A stretch of DNA of 64,000 bases from Opisthorchis felineus (lineage: Eukaryota > Platyhelminthes > Trematoda > Opisthorchiida > Opisthorchiidae), in contig SJOL01006476.1 of NCBI GenBank assembly GCA_004794785.1, forward strand, positions 336,485-400,484, in the 5' to 3' direction. The stretch's first letter is position 1, and every line of letters starts with the position of its first letter. Of the stretch, positions 1 through 14,400 are shown in pieces. The notes under the pieces are model-generated. The model searched no databases, was not told the DNA's origin, and saw only the letters and a program-made list of their open reading frames with translations. A program made the translations under genes and the position numbers.

Positions 1-2860
1 GTTCTTGGAGTGAACTCTGTCAGGGACTGGCTGACCGGAATTTTATATCCGAATAAACAACTTGCAGTGAGCTAAAGCGGACCAAGTTTTTACTGCCGAA
101 AAAAGGTTCTCTTGCAGTTACCATTTAATTGGGATGGCATATTCATCATTAGCAGGCAGAGACCAATAGCCGATTTGATTCACATGTTTCCGGCAGTGCA
201 ACTAAGCGTCAATCAATCCATCCTATCTCTGAAACTTTAAGGTAGCCAGCGTCGAGAGATTGATCTTGCTGCGGTCCATCTCATTTCACCTGCGGTTGTG
301 GTGACTTACATCAGCGGAGCAGTGCGCCGGGAAATTGATACGCTCCATGAGACAACGATGTGTCATTTATCAGTCTACGACGCTGAATTCGGCGTCATCG
401 AGTGCGGGGTCTATCTGTTGATCACAGGTTACTCCTGTGACCTCACAATGTTCAATGTTCTTTTACGCGATCACTCCCCCTTGGTTGTTGGAATCGGGTT
501 AGGCATCACTGGGTAAGCTGGGATAACCAGGCTTTTATGCATAAAAGGCATTGGTTCAACACGCCGGTTTGCCAGCTCCTCATTCCCTCTATCTACATGT
601 GTTTTCCAATGCTCTAAACGGGTGCTACATCTACAGATGTATGTTTTGCGTTGACGATTGATGAAAGTAAAAGAACTGTTGATATCTCGTCACTTATATA
701 TTCTCACGGTCCAGATGAAGTGGATTGAGAGCACCAGATAATTCAAATGTCCCCACATAATTCGGCGCTTGTAAGACACCAGCTGGGCATACCGAAGGTT
801 TTAGTACTGTTCCCCTTTTCCCCTCCGGTCTTATTCCCTCGCATATAGCCCGTGCAAACGTCGTTCATTTGGCTGTACACACACGACCACATGTCGCATT
901 ATCTTTCGTGCGCAACTATGCAGTTCGACCGGACAGACATATCCAGAGGCACGTACCAGCCCATAGTGAAAATGAGGTCATACGTGTGTTTTATGTATGT
1001 CCATTCATAGTGACCACATTCGCATTGCTTCACCTATGCTCGAAGCTTTGCTCATGTGTGCACATATTCTCTGTGGGCCGTTAGCCTTGGCATTGCAACA
1101 GATCAGTTTAATGTCAGATTAGTGGGAAGCATCGGGAAAAAGCTTCTGACATTGTGCTACCTACTTGTGAGCTACACAAATGCTCTTCTTGTGTGTCAGC
1201 ACATGGCACCCTTTTCGCTCACAGTCCAAAAGTACCAAGTATAAACAACACCATACACACCGATGCAAGTCTTGATACGCAAATGAGTGCACAGTGTTTT
1301 AACTGCGTGTTATACGGCAACGAGCTCGTAGGGCAACCTGTATCGGATGAGTAAAAACATGTTGAACTTCAAGAAAACCAGTAGGAGAGTGATTGAGTCG
1401 CATCTCAACCGATTCGCAGCTTCTTGATACCAAGCACAGGAAAGTACGTAGCTTTTTCGGGAAACACACTAATTTGGTTTGAACCGGGACTGTGCCTTCC
1501 CGATAAGTTCCAAGAAGGGGGAAACCAGTCATGGGCAAATTTATTAGTAGTGTGCCACGTCCATTCAATGTTTCTTCTTTTCAGACTACCACCTCCCTTT
1601 TATCCATTCAACTGATACAGAGAGAAGATAGAGGCACATAACGTCAACATTTTGCTTTCACCTCGCCAGCTGCAGTACTAAGAACACTCATGATACATCG
1701 TGTTTTCCTACTTACGAGTTAAACAACTGTTTAATTATCGCAACGAAGTGTTGAGCTCCCTCAATCTTTGTCCCCTACCAATGGTGTACCCCTTTCTCCT
1801 GGATCGATGGTCACGTCACGCGAGACGCCATAGATTATAGTTTTGCCATTCTGTCCAATCTGAGTGCTTCATCATCGTCATCGACAGCAGTACATCAGCA
1901 ATCAGTGGTGGCATACAACTATGAGGAAGCAGTACCTTAGTAGAGTAAAAAAAGGGGGGAAGGCGTGGCCTTGGTTAAAAAGCCCTTCCTCCTTACGGAG
2001 ATCGATCAGTTGCCAGGCACACTCACTTCGGAAGAACAGTTGGATAAACATATCTGACCGTCACGTCAGAGTTGCACGCCATCAGTGGGACTGACCCAGT
2101 CAACAAGAGCCTGAGATATAACGACAGGCAAACCTCAGCTCGGTAGTCTGACTAGAAAGTGATAGCATAATCCTCAATTGGGATTAAGTTCTGTGTCCCT
2201 CAGAATTTCTAATCTGCAAAAATAATCACGTGTACCCCAACAAATCTCAGAGCTGTATTAGTTGTCGTTTTGCGCGGTGATGTCACAGTCTTTGCTCCTT
2301 TGATCTTTCTTTAGCATCACTTCGAAGACGATAATTTGTTACACATAAGACATGTCCAAACGACCTTAGCCCGGTGGACCTTATTTATTGCTCTAGTGAT
2401 TCTAATTCGCTACCAAGCGCTCATTCGCGCAGTACATGCTTGTGGGCGTGCTTTAGGGTGCCAGCTACTGTCATGTTACGAAAGCACCCGCGCTCTAAGT
2501 TTTGAGGTTTTTGGGTCTTCATATCGGAAGGGCCACGACCATAGAGTGAGATTACTACCTTACATACGCAGCTTCAATGAACGTCGTTTTTGACGTCACA
2601 AATGACGCGACTTAGCAAATTTTTGGTGTTGCAGTATCAGGGAAGCTAACAGCCATTTATACCATGGTTGAAAGTTTCGCATCGGGTGCTACTTTTGAAT
2701 AAAGATACTTTGGATGATTGGTATCATTTGCCTACAACGTGCTGATTCGGAACCTTTTTCCAAATAAGTTCTAGCAGTTCAGTCAAAGCATAAAACAGAG
2801 ACTTAGGTACATGGGCGGGCAGCCGACCAAAAATGTTGTTGCCGATGTTTCGCCCAACCA
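1..2860. other. No gene recognised
   Basis: No coding exon, RNA gene or transposon domain could be supported here. The open frames are short and have no recognisable motif. The missing N-terminal exons of the nucleotidase gene that starts at 5426 were looked for in this stretch and upstream of 5426, and were not found. Confidence 0.5.
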
Positions 2861-2865
2861 TCTAT

Positions 2866-2940
2866 GTGCGAGATAGCTCAGCAGTTAAAATGCGGAACTA
2901 CTAACCGAAGGGTTTATGATTCGAACCCCACCGGGGCCTT
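2866..2940 (+). mobile_element. tRNA-derived SINE head
   Basis: The stretch reads like a tRNA 5' part: an A-box-like TAGCTCAGCAGTTAAAATGCG and a B-box-like GATTCGAACCCC at the expected spacing. It resembles the tRNA head of the SINEs at 37.1 and 54.6 kb. The missing acceptor stem and the mismatches make a working tRNA unlikely. It sits next to the LINE relic on its right, so it may belong to a composite repeat. Confidence 0.55.
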
Positions 2941-3099
2941 TCGGTTGTTTCTCTGTGGACGCAGGCAACCCATCAGTACCCAGTCCCGTGGTTACTTCCA
3001 GTTGGACCTCTTTCGTGCACTGAAACGGTACCATGACCCTTAGTCTGATTATCCGGTTTTTGGTATGCCTTAAATTTGGGGTATTATTGAGTACCCCGC

Positions 3100-4160
3100 T
3101 AACAAACGGCCCATCACTGTCTCCAGTCTTACGGGTTAACTGAAACAGTTTCCGCGTATTCCAGACTGCTCCATCCTCCCCAATTTCTTGAACTTTCTGT
3201 TTCCATCACTCCGATGTCCATACAGAAACTTCGTTTTTTGGGGATGTTTTACTAATCTTCTAGCCAAACTACCTTTTGGACCCGATGAGATACAGCGCCT
3301 AGCGTTAAACAGTGACAGTGACCATTCTGAACTCAAGCGGTTTCTGTGTACGCGCGGTAAGCAGAATCCCATGCGTAGTACATAGCAATAACTATCTCAT
3401 CCCAGTGGCGGTCAGAATCATCGAAGGAGGCTACTCGTAGGACGTTGCGCAGTATGTTTTTGTAAGTGGCTTTAACCCGTGAATCATAAAGCTCTTCTAC
3501 TGCCAACTGGTGAGCTTTTTCCCTAGACCCACTGGAGAAACGTAAAGAAAATCTACACCAGACAACAGTATGGCCTGGATAAACATAGCTACCACAGAAT
3601 GATTGGCACCGAAGTACTGGACCTCGGTAGCTGGTGGCCATATGATCATTCGAAATCCATCTTTACCCAGCAGTCGGGGACGCCAAGTAGCGTCTAAAAG
3701 CGGTACTGCTGATTGGTATCTGGTGGCCCGTGCAAATTTTCAAAAGCTGCTCACCATTCTCATTACCTTTTGCTTCTATTCTAAATACCCCACCGAGACG
3801 TGCTTCCGATGAACTGGGCCGCTCTATATGTTCAATGAAATCTCCAGCTATTATGACTATACCGTTGCTCTTCGTAGTGAATAAGGGAATGGTTAGGTGC
3901 TGATAAAAAGTGCCTCTTGTTGAATCAAAGTACATGTGATCACCGGTTGAGGGACGATCAGTAGTTTGGTCAGCGCGAATTTCTCCATGGACAGACAGAT
4001 GAAAGTTTCGTTTGTTTGCGGGTATTCAATGGAATAGGGAAGCCTCCTCTTGCGAATTGAGGACTATATTAACGCCAGCGCAATCCACTACAGCTGCTTC
4101 AGAATAACCTGAATTTTGCAGTCGATAGTCTTCAGTCAGTAAAGGTGACGTAGGCTCAAT
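3100..4160 (-). mobile_element. RTE-like LINE relic, endonuclease and linker
   Basis: Decayed minus-strand non-LTR retrotransposon. Going 5' to 3' (high to low coordinate), frames at 3935-3663 hold the end of an apurinic-type endonuclease: IVIIAGDFIEHIERPSSSEA carries the GDF(N) motif with the Asn replaced by Ile, followed by NGEQLLKIC. After a frameshift, 3641-3333 continues with FSLRFSSGSREKAHQLAVEE and the RHWDEI motif. After another, 3372-3136 holds the ARRCISSGPKG linker and a KLGRMEQSG segment that normally precedes the reverse transcriptase. The order matches the RTE-type endonuclease/reverse transcriptase family. Several frameshifts and the loss of the reverse transcriptase mean it is dead. 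The outer borders are approximate. Confidence 0.7.
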
Positions 4161-4439
4161 CACTGTACTAAGATGCTGTATCCGAGTTTCAGGAACATCT
4201 ATCGATAAGCGGTCTACTATGTCAGCGGATTCGGTCAGTGTATTCCTTTCAAAAAAGTCCGATACTTTATCTTAGATCAACCGTCTCTCATATCCGGATG
4301 GGCCAACTTGATACGTTTTCTGTTTAAGTGCTCTCCAACGGCGGCGATCGGCTGTCAGATGTATCAAACAGTATGCCTGAGTGCTCAAGAACTTCTATAC
4401 TTTAGTAAACAGCACTGCACAATTGACTGAAGGAAGGCG

Positions 4440-4560
4440 TTGATGGGCGTTGATATGTTCACTGAGCTGGATAAGTCGATTTGAAACGTTCCGTCCTTAC
4501 TGGGAATGAGATCGTCGGTGATTAATGGTGCAGTAGTGCATCGTCGATAACTTGTACTAC
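4440..4560 (-). repeat. Decayed Penelope-type terminal repeat copy A
   Basis: The plus strand reads GTTGATATGTTCACTGAGCTGG and further parts collinear with the repeats at 6835 and 35097, with many substitutions. On the minus strand the hammerhead-like core of the family is degraded (GACGAT in place of CTGATGAT). It is assigned by its similarity to the better copies in this window. Confidence 0.5.
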
Positions 4561-5425
4561 AACACTGCTTTACTACTTTTTCATGGTATCGTCCCGATTG
4601 ATGGCGGAACGCGTGCAACACAGCCCGGCAACTTGATCTACTAACAATGACCGTGATGAACATGTTGTGCACGTTGTGCATGTTGGGCGCAGCCACAGGC
4701 CTCTGTGATCCGTTAACTGGGAGCACCGAGGCCCCTTATTCCACCGCATCGGTACAGACAGAAGGCATATATCGCACTATTTAGTGTTTCTAACCCTGTC
4801 CTGATTACAACAAACAGTTCATTGTAACCAAGTTAAGCTCTCAGACAAGTATAAGATGAGTTTGTCACATAACCAAGCACCACGGCGAAAGAGGTCATAC
4901 AGGGCCGCGGTTGTGCCCAGCCTATTGATCCAGACACATCGGTTTGTAGACATTAAGTAATACCTTGCGATTCACCTGTATGGAATCCCTAATTAACTCT
5001 ACTAAATGTCACAAACCTCAGTGGTTCCGACTCATCTTGTATAAGAGACAGTCACTCCAAAACAGTCCAAAGTTTGTGAGACGGTTCGTTATTTGACCTA
5101 CTAGTCGGCATCTGATTTACTGAAGCCCTGGCGCTCTTGTTGACATTCATCGAATGTCATTAATCGGTGCTGTCGTCCTCATTCCCATTGCCCGAACATC
5201 TTGGTTCTTCGTATCTTTTTGTGGACGATATTCCGTTGAGTGCCATGATTTGTTGAACCACTATCAAGTGGTGTATTTCAAAGTGACCATTCTTCTTTTC
5301 ACAGCGCGCATTCTTCAGTGAGCTCTTGTTGCTGTTTGTTTGCTTTTGGTTCCATCGATCTGTTCAACCATTGCATCCCCTCTATGGTTAGAGTCGTGTA
5401 AATGTCATGTTTTTTCTTTGTCCAG

Positions 5426-8400
5426 CTTTTCGAACGGCAGAAGATTAAGTACCAGCCCATCAACGTTTACCAGGACGTTTCGGTACGTTTGTGCATAAGT
5501 GCAAGCCCGCCCCGTTGCGTGATCTGTTGTAGTTTGCGGTTGTTCGCTTTGTGGTTCTATTCACATATCTTTCCCAGTTTTATCGCCTCCACAGCTGACG
5601 GACTATTTTACGGACACTTAAATCACGTCGCCTCCAGGTGCGGTGGCTGAAGAAATGCTATATGTAACACGGTGCTACTGATGAGTAGGTGTCTATAGTC
5701 GACCTTTATTTCTTGAGTGGGAACCAAAGTGCACTTAATGCAAACACAAAGACACGTCTGTACATCTGTGCCAAGTAGAGCAATACTTTGAAGTTTTGGA
5801 GACTCACGTAGTCGATGTGCAGTACAGAATGAATGAGATGAAGACCGCTTGATGTTTAGTAGACACTAGTACTTGTTTCCGGATCCAGGCATCAAGTCAA
5901 GTGCTCTCCTTGCAGACGTTTGCTTTAATAGCCGCAGGCAGTGAAGCTGAGATAGGATAACATTATCTGACCTTGTACAGCACTCTTCATAACTACGTAG
6001 TTATGGTTGGTTCATTCCCAACTCTTGATGGTGGGGGAGTTCTATGCTTCAGAACTGAGCAGTGCTGATAATTGTGAATAAGCCACCTAATCCTCGCAGT
6101 CTGCAAGTTATCCTAGAAAATCTAGACAAACGGTTTCGCGGCAGCCCATTCTGATAATCAACTTTGAGGAGAATAACTAGCTTGACTCAACAGCCTGGCT
6201 CTACATAAACGTTCATTCGTACCTACCGTTTTCCATCAATACCATCGCTTTGGTTGCGCTGTTTTCGCACATTGTATCCAAGTCTTCTGGTTTGAAACAA
6301 TCAACTTCCTGCATATAGGCTCCCGTCCGCGTCGTCAGAAGATGTGCATCAGCCGCCTAGCCACTATTATGCACATCAAGACTGGCAGTACGTTCGTGCG
6401 ACTGTCTGAAACGAGGTCTCGTCAGATATTTTACCACACCCTTTCACTGGTGGCGTGCTGCTACCCTGCCATAGCTAGGGAACATGTACCTTAATTTACT
6501 GTTATTCAAGTACCCCAAAATGATATAGCAGTCTAGCTTAACAAGCAATGCCCTCCGGGGTTGTTCGCTTCGTCCTCTTGAAGGAGATACTAAATTTTTG
6601 GGACCTCGAGTTGGGCTGTCTTTTCGAAATTGTTTTTCAGCAGTCAGCCAAACAGTGGAATATCATCCTTAACAGTAGCCAGCGTCTCTTGATTGTTTTT
6701 CTTTGAATGTGCCCCTGATGCTTTTGTCTCAGAAAACCAGTTTCCATAAATCCGCCACAATATTGGCCGACGTCTGCGTGACTGAACCCTGAGGTACCCT
6801 CATCACTGCGTGTTCGGCTGAAACACATTACAAGCTGGTCGTTGGTTTATTCACTGAGCTGGGCAATTTGATTGCAAAGGTTTCACCACCAATCGAGCTG
6901 ACATCATCAGTGCGTTGTTAGGGAGCGTAGTAGTGCGTAGCGATGGGTTGGTGGTTGTGCACAACCACTGCCAACTTACGCAAAGATTACGCTTGGCTTA
7001 TGACACAAACAGCGTTCCGACGGATAAGGACGCCAGCGAAGGTACACGCTATAGTCGCCACATGATAAAATCACTCTACCCATGGAACAAGGTACGATTG
7101 GTCCACCCTATCAACTGCAATGTTGAATCCTAAACGACCCATCCTGTGGCGTTGGCTGATCGAACTGCATAACCCTTGTTCGTCCGTACACTGTTGACTA
7201 AATCTATGACGTTCAACTTGCCCGACCAATCTGGTTCAGCAGATCAGCATGTGTGGACCAGTTAACTACCCATCAATAACATGATTCTCTCCTATTCTGC
7301 TAGTTCTTCACAGTCTAATTTGAATATGGATGGGGCATGGTGATCCCCCACACAACTAACACTGTAAGAGGCAACGTTAACTGCTTGTATCCGTGCTAAT
7401 GCCCGTAATTTCAGATACAAATCTCCTGTGTGACATTGCCAGAGCTGACTGTCACTAAGAGGATCGAAAATGTCTTGCCTTCGAAATTAGTTTCAAATTA
7501 ATTCAAAGATGCAATCCACCTTCATGTGTACGCCAGCGGTTGAGCAGCCTATGTGTATTTTTCAGTGAATGGTGTAGCAATGGCTGCATTTTTCTGGATG
7601 TCTCATGGGTGAAAATTTAGAAGTTTTGTTGCCAAAGTTTCCTCTGCTTAACAAAGGATGCGTTTTCGACCGTTAACGCTACCAATAGTTGCGCTTTGTC
7701 GCCCCTGTGTGTAACACTGAACCAAAGATTGTCTATATCAGGTGTGGATGTCTTTTACTTATTACTTTAATGCAGTGTCGCATCGGTTTCTTAGGCGAAA
7801 AATTAGCTGTTCACATGTCTCTGTTATATGTGCAAAAAATCTGTTCGAATCATTCGTAATACACAGTGGCGCAAAAATGTACTATATTTCACAAACACCG
7901 TAACATCCAACTCCATCCGCTCAATCTACTTGTTTTCTGGCGACTTTAGTTGCCGAAATGCAACCGGCCTGAACCTAGGCTATGTAACCGTTGCCTTTTT
8001 GGACCGCTTTCTTGTATCAACCGCATAGTCCATTGATCTTGAAGTGAATCACTGTCGGGTAGACATCTAGACATATCTCTCCCCTATTTTTGTTTTCAGT
8101 CTTCTGTTTCCCGAGTTCACAAATCCGGCCTACTTGGTTTGAATATTATGGCCAATCCAGGTGAGCGCTAATTTTCTGTTCGTTCATTTGGCCGACAGAG
8201 CGACACATTTATCGTGATCCCCATTTGGCGGCCTTTCTTAACAAACTGGTTACGGATGGCAGGAAATTGTTCCTCATTTCAAACAGTTCTGCAGCTTTCA
8301 TGTGAGTACTTTTCCTTCCCCTGTGTTGCCGTTCTTTTGTATATGGTTGTTGTTTAAACAGTTATTTTATGTTTGTAATCCCCATGTGACATTCGTTTCC

Positions 8401-11400
8401 CGTCCTCTTCTCAATTCAGCGATCGCGGAATGCGGTTCCTAATCGGGGAGGATTGGCGGGAATTGTTCGATGTGATTATCTCGCGGGCAAACAAGCCGTT
8501 GTTTTTTCAACAAAGTGCGAAGTAAGCCGTCTAACGTGTTTCCGATAGTAGACAGTGTTGTTAGAGTCGGATGCGCTGAAAGCCAGTCTGCTTACTGCTT
8601 ATGCATCTGCTTGCCATCGTTTGGTTTCAAACCCACTTTGAACCGCAGCAAGTTTGATGTATTCATCCTGGAAGTGTGTACATTTTCCCCAACAGAATAT
8701 GTGGATACAAGTTACACCTGATTCGCTTGTAGTACGGACTAACGGAGCAAGCGTGCTTTGCTATCTTCTAACGCATAACCTTAATCTTTTCGTTTCATTT
8801 TCTTTTTCTTAGCATCGCGTGTGCTAAGCCAAGGCGGGGAATTATCTCTGAGACTTTCCAGATCACGTTTTTACGGAATCACACTTGCCGGTAGTACTAA
8901 TTACTCGAGTTACTAGTAGTCCCCTTATGAGAAGCTACCCTGAGACGTTTTCAGCAGAGAACAGTATTGATAGGGGTCACGGTCTCTACTGCCTCATGAT
9001 GTGAGACGTTGTTTCCATTCCGGATGCTAAATGGAATGTTTGTTAGATGTCATCTAAGGACCACCTCAATTTCGGAAAGAGAAACCTGGTAGAATCAAAG
9101 GGCGTTGGAAATGGAGTATGCTAGTGCTGTTTCGTCCCATACACAAAAAAGAGTTCAAGAGTCTGGTTGTTGGTGGAGTGATCATGGGTAACTATGGAAA
9201 TTTGACATGTACCAAGAACCAGTGTCTTGACTGCTGGGTGAGATGTTTTCAACAACAGTTCCCTTGACCATCTGCCTTCCATTCAACCAACTCAGTTCGA
9301 GTCATGGTCTGTCATTTTCTGATATATTGGTATGCCTTATATGCCATCAAACCGCAGGTTCAGATAAGCCTTCAGAAACGTCAATGAAGGATGTGGATGG
9401 TTCTATTTATCCTGCCTTAACGAGGTTTTACCTAAATTGAGAGCAAGTGTGCTTTGAAAAGACTTATCTGAGACAGATGTTTCATAGGCCTTCAAGTCTC
9501 ATTCTAGTCGTACCATTGTTACTGACTCCAACAATGCTGCAGCTTGGCGAAAGGTTTGGGGAGACAAGTCATGCCGCTGCAACATGATCACTCTGAACCT
9601 GAGCGCTATGAGTTTCTTTCGCCTTCCTGGCTGGAATCCGCATGTTTCTCTTTGGACACCTTACAGAGCGTGGCTGGTAATCGGTCCCGGCGATGGGCGT
9701 GCTGTTAAGTTTTAGCCAGATAGTCTAAGCTAAAGTTTGTCGGTCTTTGCGAGCCGGACTTGTGTTAGGTGGTCTCCGCAAAAGACTTTTGGTCCGTCTC
9801 GCTGACTGCAACATATTTTGGCATAACCAGTGACTGGAGCACGCAAATGATATTCTCGCCGTCTGATCGGTATCCGTACATTCTCAGGATTGAATTTGAC
9901 CAACCATTTCATTCCTTTGCACTCTCTCCTCTACGAATCTCTATGTGAGACCTGGGTTGCATTAAACCTAAAGATAGGCCAAACTAATCTGCGTACTGTT
10001 CAATCAACGGATGAAACTGACTATCCCATGAGGGAAGTGAATGCGAGAGTTTCGAGCAAGAAGTCCTTTCATCTTTTTGGTCCATCTACCTTATTGGAAT
10101 TTCTTTTCACACCTGGTGGATTTCGCAATAACATAAAGTTGTGGAGGAACCGCTTGTGGGCTGTCGAAGAGTATTCATCAACCTGATTAGTAGTGTATTA
10201 CGTCTATACAATGTATCGTGATATCTCGAATATCGTACCAACTGAAACATGAGGCGGCCTGGTGCAGCACATTCATTTGCTTAAAAACATCGTAAACGAG
10301 AGACTCAACTGGGTTCCAGGTGAGTCTCCCATCGAAACCAAATTGGTATGCGGATGAGAGCATTTCGCTAATATTCGCCAGTAATAATTACTAATAAAAA
10401 TACCCATCTTAGAATTGGACAAAATCCGTCTTTTGTATCGAATTTCAACTTCTCGCCAGTCCGATTCGAACTGTCCACAAAAATAGATATATTTCCGTTC
10501 GCTTGATGTGTATCACAAGCACATATGTGTCAAACATCTAAAAGTACAAAGTGACTTCCTTTGTAAATTTATATTTCCTCTGATCGACCAGCTCACAGTC
10601 GTCCGCCAAGTGAAGCTACATTTTTGCGTTGTTATCTACATAAGGTCCTTTAATCAAGAGGGGGCTGCGACATGCACAACGGGCATTGCTTACCAGTTTC
10701 ACCTTCGGTGCACTGCATGTTCGGTTAGACTTAAAAGTATCCATTTTTGTTATCCTGTAGCAGGTATATTTCGCCAACCAATTGAATGTTTTGTTCGATA
10801 ATGTTATAAATGCTGGTACTGAGGATCCGCCACAAGTTCACCTGAAACCTACTTCCTGTGGAGTGTTTCTGATGAAGAAAAGCGCAACATTAGTGGCTGT
10901 CTGTATAGTCATCGACCGCATTACGGAAGCCAACTATGGCAATATGCGGGATTTGTACACAGCTAGCAAATCTACATTACCTGTGCTATGATGCCTGAAC
11001 GACCCTCACGCCAAGCACACATAAAAGGTAACGGATGAGGAACACACTCCTCATCGAATGAAACGAAGTCATGTGGTCGTGTGTAGAATATACAGGCTGT
11101 CGACTGGTGGTCTAAGAGCTCAACACTCCGACTGGACGCATGGATTATGGTCACCGAATGAAGAACGCATCCAACTCATTTTCTCGCTTGCATACAATAG
11201 TTTCTTCGCATTCCCTTCAAAACTCATTATATACTTCTGTATCTCATGACCGGCCGGACAAACTTGTTTTGTCCTGCCTAGGACAGCTGGCACTACGGTA
11301 ATGCGAGTCTATGGTAATGTAATGTCTTTGTCTTAAGTCACACTGGTTTTAGTTGAATGTGAATACGCTGTCTACCACGCTGGGGGGGGGATTTCACCTC

Positions 11401-14400
11401 ATCCTGGTGGTTTGTTTCACATCATGGGGACCAAGCAGTGAACCGTAGGTAAAAGCTGCGCGATTGGCTTTTCTGCTTTGGAAGTGGTTGTTTCTGCTCC
11501 TTCAGTTGAAGTTGAAGTGTTATAGTGGGACTGGCTCCAGTGCACAGCTTCTAAGTGCTGTTGTAGTGTAGTACTTAGTCTATCGAGAAATTGACCAGAA
11601 ACCGCATCACAATAAAATTTCGTGTTTTGGGGGCTTCATCAGTTTATATCGTTATATTCAGTTCCTCCGTATCCACATTTAACCTCTCCCCCGTATGTTT
11701 TCAAGTCTAACAGTTTATGTGCCTGTGTGTGTGTCTAGAACCAAACGATTTGGTGTGTGCTTAATTCCCGGGTTGGCAGCTAGTATACGCCACCAGTCGT
11801 CGCAGTTTCCAATCTCCAGTTTCCCAAGAATGCAGCCGTGATACCATTGTATAATAATAGCGATATTTTGTGTTTTTCGTTACGCCAAGTGAAACGTAAT
11901 GGATCATCCAGGTTCTGTTAACGCAGCATTTGCATATGTTCATGCATCCACCCTTGTTAGCCAATTTCGGCATATGGACGACCGTGGACACTTCAAAGAC
12001 TGGGAAGGTGTCCGATCACTTTCCAGGGGCCATATTTACGACGGAGTAAGTACCCGTTCCGTGTACTACTTTTATCCTCGAGAATCCGTTCACTGTAAAA
12101 ATAGCGCACCAAACTAGTGGTCTTTTAACTAATCAAGTCAAATACCGTAAGAGGAACAAGTTTGAGGAATAGTTAGTGTAACACTCATGGTATTTCATTG
12201 TTAGTATTCAATGAAAGACATACTGATTGCTGAAACAGAATTTTCATTTCCGTTATCGCACATTTAAGCCGTTCTAACATGCCTGATTTTGCTGTATGCG
12301 TGAACAACCAGTTTGGGATTCACCGTATTCCTCCTTTCTACACATTTTTTCGGTGGTAGTGGTTCGTTGCACCAGTGATCAGTATTGGACCCTTGTGATG
12401 GATCTACAGTAGGTATGAGCAATCGTATGGTGCTTACACTGATTTCTTCCAAAATGTGCACCGAAGCTATTCGAACTTTGCAGGATATAATACAGGTCCT
12501 TCAACTCAGTTTATCGGCAAGTGGAAATCTACCCCGCCTAAAAGTCTATTTAAGTCCAGTCGTCCATCTTTTAGCTGGGCAGTTTATATGAACTCCGAAA
12601 CTAAGACAGCTATCAATACATCGCTCTGTGGTAACAACCAACAGATTTTCTGTAAATTAATTACTTCTTCGTATGGCTCATCTCTATGATAACTGGGGAT
12701 ATAATGTTTGAAGCAACAACATTACGGTTAGCACCCCCTTGAGACCCTAACAATCCATAATACTGAACTTTCATTTGCAACGAGCCTTTCCGTAAATCGT
12801 CATGCATGGATGTAGTCGCCGCAAGATATGGCTGCCAACCGATGTCAATGGCATTCTTGTCAGTCTCTATCCAGAGTATGTAGAGGTCTAGGAACCTCGG
12901 AATGATTGTGGTAGGTTAGCGCTAAGTCCTTTCCTCATTTTTTATTCTTTTCTTCACAATAGGGCTTTCGAATAAATAATGGTTGTACGGCAGCGAAGCA
13001 TCACTATTTGAACACTGCTACCGTCCTTACGATGATGTTGATGACGGGTCGTGGCTCGAACGGAATTGGATGTTCCAGTCATCCAAGTGTCCAGTCAAAA
13101 GCTTCAGCCATGTCTAATACAATGCAATTATCATGAAGGAAATAAGTATAATTCGAATCGTTAATAATTTTCTGCACGATTAGGATCGGTTGGGGTTCGA
13201 GTAAACACGGTCGACTGTTTCCGCAGAATTCTAATGCTCATTAATTTCTGTACGTATTTGAAGGCGTAGAACGAAATCTGTTTCCTATTTAAGCGCTCCG
13301 ATCCCGGGAAAATGCAAATGTTTGCGCCTATATCGGTCCGCCCCAGAGCCCAGCTTTTTGTAACCAGTACGCGCTAGGCTTAGTATTGGGTTTCCAAACC
13401 TCCATCCGTTAGCATGACAAAATTGAAACAAATGTGCGTGTTTAGATACACTGGTATCACTTCATTGGTAGTTTCACACCAGATATTAGTTGATTCTACC
13501 AATGCTACTCTTTGATACTTTGTTCTTCAGGGTTGTCTCGAACAACTTATCAGCTTGACGCATTGGAACGCGCAGCATATTCTCTATTTCGGTGACCACG
13601 TTTATTCAGATTTGGCGGTAAGCATTTTCCAGGCAATATGCATCGTTTTTTCTTTTGCTATCCTGATTTTGTTGATTTGAATAGTGAAACCTCAATATAT
13701 ACTGTACCACTCCGCAAACGAAAGAATTTCTCCATGAGAAAAAAATCGGTGACCATTAAGATCACATGTTAACAACCATCTCACAGCAGATATGTATGAT
13801 CTCGACTCACGGGTGCTCTGACCAAGTTAACCCGGGTAAATCTACTTGAAATTTTCAAGCGGTTACAGTTCACTTGACCGTCGGTGCTCCAAAAGCTGCT
13901 CAGACTAAGCACCCTTCTGCCAGTGGGTTACTGGAATGATACTCCCTCAAACTTAATATGGATTTACACCAGCTCAGCGCTCCAAATCCTCCAGAAGTTG
14001 GTTACCGGTGTATTCTGAATTCGGTTCACGGGAATTCAGCTGTCCTGTCCCTGATCGGTGGTTATGAGCAATCAACTTCAAAATCTGACTCACGTACCTT
14101 TGTTGGGCTTTTGCTAACTAACCCTGGTAAACGTTCATTGTCCCCGTCGAACTTACTGCATGGGAATTTTTGTATCCATTTTACTCACATAATCCATTCG
14201 CCTACTTTTTCGGCTGCTACTGCTGCTGGTACAGGTAGTGCTCGCCCTTTAGTCAAACAAATCCATTTCATTGGGGATTCTTGTTTAGTGATTTGTGTTT
14301 CTTGTTTCTTCAGTTTTGATTGACGAATCAGTTGTCCATCTTATATTCTATTCTTTTCCCTTTCTCCACTAGGATGTATCGAATCTCCAGGGTTGGACGA

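Noticed and set aside
2866..2940. Functional tRNA gene
   Set aside because: Boxes are degenerate and the acceptor stem does not pair, so it is a SINE head.
5670..5700. CTGATGAG at 5678 as a hammerhead core
   Set aside because: No GAAA box or stem follows at the needed distance.
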